Source: Brassica napus
Taxonomy: Eukaryota; Streptophyta; Magnoliopsida; Brassicales; Brassicaceae
Length of the DNA stretch: 64,000 bases
Direction of reading: 5' to 3'
NCBI RefSeq assembly: GCF_020379485.1
Contig: NC_063452.1
Span: forward strand, 51,336,439-51,400,438
A model generated the notes under the pieces. It did not search any database and was not told the origin of the DNA. It was given only the letters and a program-made list of their open reading frames with translations. Shown piece after piece: positions 22,600 through 33,207 of the stretch. A program made the translations under genes and the position numbers. How positions within the stretch are numbered: position 1 is the stretch's first letter; each line of letters begins with the position of its first letter.

Positions 22600-25456
22600 A
22601 TGGGACGTGCAAAGCAGACTAAATGTGGAAGGAGACAATCAAAGAAGTTAAAAAAGGCAGATGATGACGAAGTTGAGTTCGTTTGTACTATCCAAACACA
22701 TGAAGAAGAACATGAAGAGGAACGTGGGCAGCGACAGGAACAGGAAGAGGAACATGTGGAGGAACGAGAACCGGAAGAGGAACATGAGGAGGAGCAACAA
22801 CAGGAAGAGGAGCGTCAACCAGAGCAACATAATGGCGACGAGCCCGAAGGTGAGATAGAACATACTCAGGAGGCTGAAGGTGGAACCTCCCGTAAGAGAA
22901 AGCGTGGTCCAACAATGATGAGAGACCTAGCCAAAGATCCAAATACCAGAGTTCATGTCGATTTCACTTTTATGGGAGAAGCTTATGGTCCTGGTTCAGT
23001 CAAGCTATCTTCATATTTGGGTCCGTTGGTAAGGGAGCACGTGCCTGTTACAGTTGAAAATTGGAAAAAAATTACTGAAGAAGTGAAGACAGTGCTTTGG
23101 AAATCAGTCCAGGTGACAGTTTCTAAACAATAACAGCATGTATATTTCTGAACAAACATCAAGTTATTGATTATTGGTTGGCTAACTACGTGTGCAGGCA
23201 AGGTTTAAACTTGATGAGGACCACCAAAGGGTTGCAGTTCTTAAGCAGATGGGAGCCTTGTGGAGATCATCCAAGTCACGTCTTGTTACCCAAATCAATG
23301 AAGCTGAAAATAACCAACAAAGGATGAATCTCAGACCTAAGAATGTTCATCCAATTGAGTGGCACAAATTTGTGAAGCTAAAAACAAGCCAAGAATTCAA
23401 GGTATACATTCTTAGATGGAACTCCCATCGCTATTACTAACTAGATTAATAAGATCGTTATTACGAAATGATAGGTTCTGAGTGATAGCTACAAAGAGAG
23501 GAGAAGCAAACAGATTCCTCACACTTGTAGTAGAAAGGGAATGGTTAGACTAGCAGAAGAGATGGTAAGCATATTATCTCAGATTTTGGTTTCATTTTTT
23601 TATCTGTAGACAAGGCTGTTGACATATAATTTTGCAACAGAAAAATAGTTCTGAAGACAAATCTAAAGTGTCGAGACTTAAAGTCTGGGTGAGGTCACGT
23701 ACAAGAAAAGATGGAACTCCCATCAATACAAATGCTGCTGAGAAGATTGTAAGTTTATAACATAATCTGTTCCTCCTATTAATCCTGGTCGGTAGATAGA
23801 TATGCTTATAACTTTTTCTGTTAATTGTAATGTGGTATACAGCAAAAGGCAGCTGAGATTGTTAAGGGTGGTAGTCAGAGTGGAAAAAATCTGGATGAAG
23901 ATACGCTCATCCAGGTCTTAGGACCTGATAATCCTGGTCGTATGAGAGCAATGGGGAGGAATATTAGTAAGACGAAATTAGCTTGCTCAATGTCAACCAG
24001 AAGTCAATTTCTGAAATGCAACAAACACAAATTCATCTCATGCAAAAGGTTAATGAGCTACAGTCTGAACTTGCGAAAGTAAAAAACCAGGTTAGTTACA
24101 TCTCCAAGAATACATAAAGATAAGTGCTTATCACATAATAATAAGCTTTGTGTTGGGTTTATGTTACAGAGAGATGACAATGAAGTGGGGGAAAACTCGG
24201 CTGCAAGAGTAAGCAATTTATATGAGATCAATGGCATTTTTTTCTACTTTACACTACTCTTATACTTTAACAACTAACATTTAACAGAGTGTGAACAAGA
24301 TACCACAAAAGAAGTGTCTTCTCATTGACTGGGCTGATGAAGATGGAAACGTTGCTGAGGGTCGTATCATTTCTTCTGACCCTGAAGACATAGTGAATGA
24401 CAGTCGATTAGGTCCTAATGATGTTAAAGTCTTGGTTGATGAAGCTACTGAACCTGAAGCATTCCTCTGGAGACCTGCGACTAACATGTGCACAATTAAG
24501 GAAGCTGTTGGTCATATTATTGCATGGCCGAAGAAAAAATGCGTGGAACTAGGTCTGGGGCTTGAACATGAAGACATTGCACCACTGGTAAATGTTTTTC
24601 ATTCTTGCAGTTACATAGTTAATAAGGTCTTGATTTCGCCTATGATAACTTCTTTTTCTGAATGTGTTTGATAGGGCTCAAGAGCAAATTCTCTCAACAA
24701 ATGCAAACTTCTGGATTTGTGTGATGATAGTGTAGTTGTTGGTGAAGGGCGTTGGCAGACAAAAGAACCACAAGCATTGGTTAATGGACTTCCTCTAGGA
24801 CCTAAAGCAGTTAAAGTATTCTTGGATGTTGTACACGAGCATGAAACATATTTATGGAGGCCTACGATGGATCATTCCTACCTGGAGGACTGCTTACATT
24901 CTTTTATGTCATGGCCTGCTAGCAAAGTTGTCTTTGACAATCCACCAGAAGCAACAAGAGGACAATCTCCTACGGGTATGAAAGTTACATCGGTTGGTTA
25001 TAAGTCGCCTACTGATACAAGTGGTAGAAAAGGTGCAAAATCAGGAGCAACAATATCAATTCATACTGAGGAGTCTCCTGCAACTAATCAGGTAAATTTT
25101 TAACTTATATGTTCAATCATCTGCTCAGATTAATATCTGTGTTTTGAATTGTGTGCATGTCTATTGTAAAGTGTCAGCTTAAGCATGGATCTCAGACAAT
25201 GAAACAGAATCAGAAGTGCAAATTGATGGACATTGGTGAGAGGAAACAAGTTGTTGCTGAAGGTCGTATCCATTCAACAGACCCAACTCAACTGGTCCAC
25301 TTTGTGCGCTTGGGTCCGAAAGCAGCTAGAGTGTGGGTAGATGCAGTGCTCGTAGATGATGCAGAAGTTTGGAGGAAATCAGATGAAATAGAGAGTTTGA
25401 AAGATGCACACGGTTCATCAATTGCATGGCCAATTGATAAATTGGTCATATTTTAA
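22600..25456 (+). pseudogene. CACTA-1 TNPA-like gene with three DUF8039-type repeats, one frameshift
   Basis: Second CACTA gene; TNPA-like products bind the subterminal repeats and assist transposition. Nine phase-0 exons: 22600-23112, 23198-23401, 23475-23564, 23641-23748, 23843-24090, 24170-24208, 24288-24587, 24675-25091, 25172-25456. A basic N-terminus (KCGRRQSKKLKK) and Glu/Gln-rich stretch lead into the plant transposase (Ptta/En-Spm) region (RKRKRGPTMMRDLAKD). A coiled coil ends exon 5 (QQTQIHLMQKVNELQSELAKV). Then three divergent copies of one domain follow, each with a GEGR/AEGR.. turn, a LGP.....V.VD motif and a closing xxAWP/SWP. I read these as DUF8039. Exon 5 is 248 bases, one short of a codon multiple. 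The frame changes near 23973, between NISK and the coiled coil, so the product is broken there unless the base is a sequencing error. Confidence 0.8.
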
Positions 25457-26179
25457 GCTGCTGTAAGTATTCTGTTTTGTGTGTTTAAACCTGCATATGT
25501 AATTGCATAACTGATCAGAGTTTTCATTGTTGCAGCAGCTAAGGGAATGAAGAACTTAGGTCCAGATTTAGCTAGTGTTTAAGTTAGGCTAATGAACTTG
25601 ATGTATGATATTATTGCTTATGACTTTGGTTTGTGTTTTAGAACTGCATCAGTAACACTTATGTGTAATGACTTATGTATGTCAAACTTATTTTATGAAA
25701 GGGTTAGTTTGTTATGAAGTTTCTACTTTTTTTATTACAAATTTTCGAAAATGCAAATTCATAGCTCGTGAACAAATAACAATAGCTAAAAAAATAGTTA
25801 TGCTTGTAAAGCATAGCATTAAATATTTCATATAATGTAAACTATCATAATATATTTCTAAGCTATTAAAAACTTTAGTAAAGCACTTATCCACAACAAT
25901 TACCAAAATAAGCTATTGCTATTGTAGACGTCGCTACCATGGCACGCAATACATATCATAATCAATTTGTAACAAAAAATAATTGTGCCGTAGATTCATT
26001 AATAACATCAGCTAATTAATGCTATCGTAAACGAACATTTCGTAGCATCAAAGAAAAACGCTATTGTAAGGGGGCTACATATGATGGCTGCCGTATACAC
26101 AGCAGTTGTGAATTCGCTATCAAAACTCTAACATAGCATATAACCCGCGCTAACAATGAGCATTTTTCTTGTAGTGAAT

Positions 26180-27618
26180 GGATAAAACAATATTTTTTTC
26201 GTTAATTGCTACATATTGAACTAGGCATCTCTCTTATGTCATTCAACTTGATCTCAATTTAAGGTTTATCTGTCACATTTTTATTCATATTCAAATCAAC
26301 TTGTATTTTATTTTTATTATTATACACAATTAGGACGGTTGTGAAGTGATTTATACTTATTTGTCATGATTTCCATGATTTTAGGTAATTTTGCTTATTT
26401 GTCATGTTTTAATTAGGTTTAAGCCGAATCATTAATTTATTAATAGTTTTTAGTTAAGTCTATAATCTATTAATTTAAATAATATAACTATAAAATATAT
26501 AATTATATATATAATTATTTTGATTTTGCTTATTTGTCCTGTTTTCCATGATTTTAGTCAATTTTGTTGATTTGTCATGTTTTTATTAGGTTTTATCTTA
26601 GTCATTGGTTTATTAATAATTTTTAGCTGAATCACTAATTTATTAATTTAAAAAATATCTGTAATGAATTTTATATTTAATTAAAAACGAATTTTGATTT
26701 AATAATATTTAAATCTATATGTTATATTAAATTTTTTATTTTTTATTTGTCATATTTTATAAGGTTTTAAGCTTTTATATAGGTCATTGATTTATTATTA
26801 GTTTTTAACTTAGTATTTATTAATTTTCAAAAAAATCGCAATGAATTTTATATTTAATAAAACACACATTTTATTTTAATAATAGTAAATTTATATGTTA
26901 TGTTAAATAATTAATTATAAACTAATATAATAAAATTGTGAAAATATATTTAAAAATTAAGAGAATTCTTATATATATTGTGTTGCTATCTGAAAACAAT
27001 ATTTTTATTATAAAGTTAAAAAAACTAAGATATAAAACAGTTTATAATTAAATATTAGTCAAACAAAAATATTTATATAAAGATATTTTCTAAACTATTT
27101 CTAATATATGAGTGTTTTAAAACTTTTAACACAATAATAAGTACATAGTTTGATGAACGTTTTTTGACATATATAAATAATTTGATGTTTGATTTAAATA
27201 TTTAAAATCATAAATAATAACTTAACTATTTAAAATCATAAATAATAACTTAACTTGTGACTGAGTTTAAAACAAATTTTCTTGCTTTTATTTTAAACCA
27301 CTTTAAGTTTAATCCGTGAAACACTATAGCTTCAGTTGGTGATCACTAGAAAAATGAAAAAAATGAACAAAATAAAAAATAAAATTTCATTTGAGGAATT
27401 GAAAAAATAAAAAAAAAATATGAATTTTTGTTCAATTTGTTTCTTATCAAAATTGCTTGGGAAATTTTTTTCTTATAAATTCATTCCTCCATGGGAAATT
27501 TGGAAGAAAAAATGGGATCTACCTTTCAATAATTTGACTAAAATTTTAACATAACTGGTATAAATTTTTAGGAACAAAGAATTCACCATAATATTTTTTC
27601 TTCAACATGTTCACCAAT
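26180..27618. other. AT-rich DNA between CACTA-1 and CACTA-2
   Basis: 26180-26355 is duplicated host DNA (CTTATGTCATTCAACTTGAT...ATTAGGACGGTTGT) matching 45087-45172 and 49340-49365. From about 26356 it is very AT-rich, with recurring TATTTGTCATGTTTT and TTTATTAATAGTTTTTAG motifs, and no genes. This stretch is absent from the paralogous block. Together with 35403-35497 it probably forms one inserted, Helitron-like element into which CACTA-2 jumped. Confidence 0.6.
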
Positions 27619-27639
27619 CACTACAAGAAAACGTAGCAG

Positions 27640-27960
27640 TAACAACGGCGGTTTACGACGAAATTATTTCCTCGTAACTTTACATGGGCTTTACAACGCA
27701 ATTACGACGAGACATTATTTCGTCGTAAACTCCATGGTAATTTACGACGAAAGGATTTCGTCGTAAAGTCAATGTAAGTTTACGACGAAAGTACGTGGAA
27801 TGCGAAATAGTTGTAAACGTTACATCGACATTACAACGAATCATGTTACCGTTATATAAAGGTGAAAACGTGTATTCAATGTGCTTTAACTTACCTAAAT
27901 TCGTTGTAAAGTCGTTGTAAATGTTCCATGTAAAATCCATGTAAAACTTTTCTTGTAAAA
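27640..27960 (+). repeat. CACTA-2 5' subterminal ACGACG repeats
   Basis: At least eight copies of TTTACGACGAAA or its complement TTTCGTCGTAAA within about 150 bp of the left end. They are candidate binding sites for the element's TNPA-like protein. The same unit recurs at 28340-28420, 28500-28530, 32710-32950 and 35040-35390. Confidence 0.85.
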
Positions 27961-28035
27961 TCATTGTTATATTTCTCTATATATATATGTCATTTCCCAC
28001 AACTCTCTTCTTCACAACACACAACTCTCTTCCTC
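27687..28035 (+). promoter_or_regulatory. CACTA-2 promoter-like leader, copy 1 (upstream of hairpin)
   Basis: Direct repeat of 28331-28660. Shared blocks include ACAACGCAATTACGACGA, ATCATGTTACCGTTATAT, GTGAAAACGTGTATTCAATG and the terminal CATTTCCCACAACTCTCTTC. A TATA box (TCTCTATATATATATG, 27973-27990) lies about 85 bp before the first base of the EDM2 inverted repeat, so this copy is placed to transcribe the hairpin. Transcription itself is inferred. Confidence 0.7.
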
Positions 28036-28072
28036 TCGAACCTGATGGCGTTTAGACTCTGTTCCTCATTCA

Positions 28073-28333
28073 GCCACCAATTACTATTTCGAAGATGACG
28101 ATAAGGAACATGAGTCATTCGTCTGTCTGCCAATTCAGTGGAGCGACAAGGAGAAGTGGACGGAAGTGCAGTTGGTTTATACTTGAAAGGAACCTCCGAC
28201 CATCGTCAAAGGTTCCTCTCAAGTACAAACCAGCTGCACTTCCGTCCACTTTCTCCTTGTCATTCCACTGAATTGGCAGACAGACGAACGACACAGGTTC
28301 CTTATCGTCGTCTTAGAAATAGTAACTGGTGGC
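28073..28333 (+). ncRNA. Inverted repeat of EDM2 coding sequence: candidate hairpin small-RNA precursor
   Basis: Arms 28073-28194 and 28211-28333 are inverted copies with a 16-base loop. By hand I count 11 mismatches and one 1-base gap over about 123 bp, with an unbroken 25-bp paired run. Read in the plus sense, the left arm and its upstream bases give VPHSATNYYFEDDDKE..., then PIQWSDKE, then (after a one-base loss) VDGSAVGLYLKGTSD. The complement of the right arm gives DDDKEPVSFVCLPIQW, NDKEKVDGSAAGLYLRGT in one frame but with a stop (TAA) near its start. These match the N-terminus of Arabidopsis EDM2 as I remember it. Because each arm is broken as protein, the structure rather than a peptide is what has been kept. 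The right arm is antisense to EDM2 mRNA. Small-RNA production is inferred. Confidence 0.85.
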
Positions 28334-28660
28334 TTAACAACGCAATTACGACGAAACCAACGAAACCAAATTTCGTCGTAAACGCCATGTAATATTACGA
28401 CGCAAGTACGTCGAAAAGTAAACTTTACATCGACATTACAATGAATCATGTTACCGTTATATTTAGGTGAAAACGTGTATTCAATGTGCTTTAACTTACC
28501 TAATTTCGTCGTAAATTCGTTGTAAATAATATGTTAAAACCATGTAAAATCCATGTAAAATATTCCTTGTAAAATCGTTGTTATTTTTCAACTACCCAAC
28601 TCGAAAATTTCTCTATATATATGTCATTTCCCACAACTCTCTTCCTCACAACACACAAAC
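28331..28660 (+). promoter_or_regulatory. CACTA-2 promoter-like leader, copy 2 (drives TNPD)
   Basis: Second copy of the leader described at 27687. Its TATA box TCTCTATATATATG (28610-28623) is about 100 bp before the TNPD ATG at 28724. It begins immediately where the right arm of the hairpin ends. Confidence 0.7.
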
Positions 28661-28723
28661 GGGAGAAAAAAAAGCAGAAAAAAGTCAGAAAAAAAAAGAT
28701 TTGAAAAAAAAATCTAAGAAAAA

Positions 28724-31700
28724 ATGGCCGGTGGCGGTAGTATTTACGAGTTACGGAGTTGGATGTATTTGCACAAAGATTCCGACGGGAGGGTGACAAA
28801 CGCATTTCTGAGCGGGCTAGAGACATTCATGCACCAGGCGGGCTGTACACCGATCACACAGGAAAGCGGTAAGATGTTCTGCCCCTTTCGGAAATGCAAG
28901 AATTCAAAATTTGCACGTAGTGAAACTGTATGGAAGCATTTAGTAAACAGAGGATTTACACCACAGTACTACATTTGGTATCAACATGGAGAGGGTTATG
29001 GGGGAAATGAAGCTAGTAGTAGTAATAATAATTTTGAGGATGGTCATCATAGTGAAGAACCGAATCATTTGCATAATGAATATAATTATCATCAAGATCA
29101 TGAGCAGATGGTAGATCATGATAGGGTTCAAGATATGATTAGTGATGCATTTTTAGAAACAACTACAACAATAGCTGATGGAACTGGAAATGTAGAAGAA
29201 CCTAATTTGGATGCAAAAAGGTTTTATGAAATGCTAGATGCTGCAAATCAACCAATCTACACTGGTTGTAGAGAAGGTCTCTCTAAATTGTCTCTAGCAG
29301 CTAGGATGATGAATATTAAAACGGATCATAATTTACCTGAGAATTGCATGGATGCATGGGCGGAGTTGTTTAAAGAGTATTTGCCAGAAGACAACGTGTC
29401 TGCTGAATCTTATTATGAGATTCAGAAATTGGTTTATAGTCTTGGGTTGCCTTCGGAGATGATTGATGTTTGCATCGACAACTGCATGATCTACTGGAAA
29501 GAAGATGACAAGTTAGAAGAGTGTCGATTCTGCAAAAAACCACGATTCAAACCGCAAGGCCGTGGGAGGAATAGGGTACCGTACCAAAGGATGTGGTACC
29601 TACCAATTACAGACAGATTGAAAAGATTATATCAATCTGAGAGGACTGCTGCATCGATGAGGTGGCATGCGGAACATGTCCAGAGAGATGGTGAGGTTGC
29701 ACATCCATCAGACGCAAGAGCGTGGAAACATTTCAACAAGGTACACGCAGATTTTGCTACAAATATTCGGAATGTCTATCTTGGGTTATGCACCGATGGA
29801 TTTTCTCCATTTGGAATGTCTGGTAGACAATATTCTTTGTGGCCAGTCATTCTTACGCCGTACAATTTACCGCCGGATATGTGCATGGAACAAGAATTTC
29901 TATTTTTGACCATATTAATCCCTGGGCCGAAGCATCCAAAACGGTCTCTTGATGTTTTTCTTCAACCGTTGATAGAAGAGCTAAAGCAATTGTGGTCAGA
30001 AGGGGTGTGGACGTACGATTGTTCCTTGAAAAACAATTTTACGATGCGAGCAGTTCTGCTGTGGACGATAAGTGATTTCCCTGCTTATGGGATGTTGTCT
30101 GGCTGGACAACACATGGAAGATTATCTTGTCCATATTGTCTTGGATCGACGGATGCTTTTCAACTGAAGAATGGTAGGAAGAGTTGTTGGTTTGACTGTC
30201 ATCGTCGCTTTCTTCCACTTGCCCATCCGTACAGAAGAAATAAGACATTGTTTCGGCACAAAAAAATTGTCAGAGACGGTCCTCCTCCATATCTCACCGG
30301 CCAGCAGATCGAAGCAGACATTGATTATTACGGAGCTCAGGAAACAGTTAAAGTTGGAGGAAATTGGCATGTTCCTGGAAATATGCCTGATGGATATGGT
30401 GTGTCTCACAATTGGCATAAGAAGAGTATATTTTGGGAGCTACCCTATTGGAAGGATCTTCTCTTACGCCACAATCTGGATGTCATGCATATTGAGAAGA
30501 ACTTTTTTGAGAACATCATGAATACATTACTTAACGTCCCTGGGAAGACAAAAGATAACAAAAAGTCAAGGATGGACTTACCTGATATTTGCTCAAGAAG
30601 TGAGTTACATATCAAGAGCAATGGAAACGTTCCTGTTCCCATCTTCCGGTTGTCATCAGAAGCCAAAACAACCTTGTTTGACTGGGTTGCATCAGAAGTT
30701 AAGTTTCCTGATGGTTATGTTTCAAATCTGTCAAAATGTGTTGAACGAGGTCAAAAGTTCTCCGGAATGAAGAGTCATGATTGTCATGTGTTTATGCAAC
30801 GACTTCTTCCATTTGCTTTTGCCGAGCTCCTTCCAGCAAATGTCCATGAAGCACTTGCAGGTAATTATAAAACGTTAATATATATACATATGTTATGAAA
30901 TGTTATTAATTTGATTACTTTTGCAATATACAGCCATCGGCGCTTTTTTCAGAGATCTCAGCACACGTACGTTCAAGGAAGAAGTCATCGAACAACTTCA
31001 TCATAACATTCCGATCATATTGTGCAACCTGGAGAAGATATTTCCTCCTTCATTTTTTGACGTCATGGAGCATCTAGTTGTCCACCTACCATATGAAGCA
31101 TTGCTTCGTGGACCTGTTCACAACGGATGGATGTATCCGTATGAGCGACAGATGAAACATTTGAAGGGGAAAGCAAGAAATCTTGCAAAGGTGGAAGGTT
31201 CAATAGTTGCGGGAAGTTTGACAGCCGAAACATCTAACTTCACATCATACTACTTTGCTCCAACTGTTCGTACGAGGAAAAGAGTTCCTAGAAGATATGA
31301 TGATGGTGGAGTACCGACATCATATCCAATTGATGGTGTTCCTGACATTTTCTGCGAAATTGCAAGGTTTGGTGGTAAAACGAAAGAAGTATGGTGGTCA
31401 TGTGAAGAGGATAAACATAGTGCCCACACTTATATTCTGCTCAACTGCGAGGATGCAATGACCCGTTACTTTGAAAGGTAAATATTTTTGTGAATGTTAA
31501 TTATATGAATTGCAGTTAATTATGTATGACTTGATTATTTGTTTAATTTGCAGCATGTTTGTATCTCAAGTTGAAGAAGCAATACCAGGAATATCTGCAA
31601 CTGATGTGGACACACGTAAAGATAAGCACTTTGTCAAGTGGTTAAAATCACAGGTACGTAATATATCTCATACATTGATTAATTAAGTAAGTGTTTTGAT

Positions 31701-32417
31701 ACTTCAATATTAATTAAGAATAACTGCTTTTTGCAGGTTGATTACGACGATCCTTATTATCCCGTATGGTTTCACGAATTGGTTCAAGGTCCAGTTGCAA
31801 AGGTCACCACATCACCTATGTATTTCACACGAGGATTTACCTTTCACACATACGAGTATGGGAGACATCGGGCAACGAGTAACTACGGAATATGTGTGAA
31901 AGGTGAAACGGACTTTTACGGGATCTTGCAGGAGATTATTGAAGTGGAATTTCCGGGGTTATTGAAGCTAAAATGCGTCCTCTTCAAATGTGAATGGTTC
32001 GATCCTGTTGTGAACCGAGGGATTCGGTATAACAAATTTGGTGTTGTGGATGTCAATTTTGGGAGAAGATACAACAAATTTGAGCCTTTCATTTTAGCTT
32101 CACAAGCCGAGCAAGTAAGCTTCCTTCCTTATCCTCGGCTTCGAACTTCCGGGATAAACTGGTTAGCTGCTATCAAAATTACACCTCGTGGACGCATTGT
32201 CGCTGGAGAAGAACCGCCCTTGCAAGAAGAAGACGCTATCAATGAAGTTGAGGTACCAGAACAACCAACTGATGAAATCCTTTTGATCGACCCGCAAAAC
32301 TTTCAATATGAAGATATTCCCGAAGATGCGACAGATGAAGCACGTGAAGACGAGTTCGAGAGAAGCGACGATGATGATTGTAATGATAGTGATGAGAACG
32401 AAAACGATTTAGAGTGA
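28724..32417 (+). CDS. CACTA-2 TNPD-like (tnp2) transposase
   Basis: DDE transposase of the second CACTA. Exons 28724-30860, 30934-31477, 31554-31653 and 31737-32417 sum to 3462 bases, an uninterrupted 1153 residues. The N-terminal transposase-associated domain includes MFCPFRKCKNSKFA and the downstream YYIWYQHGEGYG. The tnp2 core has ECRFCKKPRFKPQGRGR, LGLCTDGFSPFGMSGRQYS, PYNLPPDMCMEQEF and LSCPYCLGSTDAF. RHNLDVMHIEKNFFENI and DUF4218 (LEKIFPPSFFDVMEHLVVHL, GPVHNGWMYPYERQMKHLKG) follow, and a C-terminal DUF4216 (FKCEWFDPV, FEPFILASQAEQVSFL) leads into an acidic tail. It shares organisation with the CACTA-1 protein but is clearly a different subfamily: fewer introns, different N-terminus. 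All landmarks are intact, so activity is plausible. Confidence 0.92.
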
Positions 32418-32699
32418 TGTAATATTGATGAGAACGAAAACGATTTAGAGTGATGTAATATATGTCTCTGATGTTGTATTTCTCTATTGTAACGTATGTT
32501 TAAAGAAATATTGTTTTTTTACCATCCTAATGTATGTGTAACAAATGTTGTTTTATATAATATGTATTTGTGTTAATTTTAAAAAAATTATTTGGAGTTT
32601 TAGGGTTTTAGAGTTTAAGTTGGAGAAAGAGCACAAAGTAGTAGAGAAGAAGAGATATGATGTTAGATGATATGTGACTTTGGGGTTTAGGGATTTCAT

Positions 32700-32960
32700 T
32701 CTCGGTGTTTAGGGTTAAGCGTTGTAAAATCGTCGTAAACCGATTTTTCGACGTAATTTCGTCGTAAATGGAAAAACGCGGGCCTGGTAACTTCGTCGTA
32801 AACGTGGGCCTTGTAAATTCGTCGTAAACCAATGTTTCGACGTAATTTCGTCGTAAATCGAAAAACACGGGCCTGGTAACTTCGTCGTAAATTAAAAAAC
32901 ACGGGCCTGGTAACTTCGTCGTAATGTTACGAGGAAGTTACGAGGAAACCGTTTTTATAT
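32700..32960 (+). repeat. Internal ACGACG array between CACTA-2 genes
   Basis: Repeated AATTTCGTCGTAAA units plus three copies of a longer AACACGGGCCTGGTAACTTC-like block. It precedes a TATA-like TTTTTATATATATGG (about 32952) and the TNPA-like gene, so it may serve as that gene's promoter region. Confidence 0.8.
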
Positions 32961-33207
32961 ATATGGGAGAAGTCTTTCAGACGAGCACTGCTCGTATCTT
33001 CCTCCCTAACTCCTCTCCCCCTCTAAGGTAACTTTCTCTCTCTATCTTTTTTTTTTTTTATAGTTTAGGTTGTTAGTTTAGGTGATTAGTTTAGGGAATT
33101 AGTTTAGGTGATTAGTTAACGGAATTAGTTTAGATGATTAGTTTAGAAAATTATTTTAAACAATTCGTTTAGGATATATATTAATTTAATTTTTTTAAAT
33201 TTTCTAG

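Larger units (their letters stand above)
17961..26176 (+). mobile_element. CACTA-1 (En/Spm-like) DNA transposon
   Basis: An 8.2-kb element starting CACTACAAAAAAAG and ending TTTTTCTTGTAGTG, with 3-bp target duplication AAT (17958-17960 and 26177-26179). The uninterrupted target CAACAATGGATAAAA is present in the paralogous block at 39931. Gene order is leader, TNPD-like transposase (18703-22416), then TNPA-like gene (22600-25456), both on the plus strand. The 3' subterminal 25740-26160 contains repeated short GCTAT/ATAGC motifs. Confidence 0.95.

Noticed and set aside
28138..28449. Small protein genes overlapping the EDM2 inverted repeat
   Set aside because: The frames arise from the broken EDM2 arms and the ACGACG repeats; the inverted-repeat structure explains them better.
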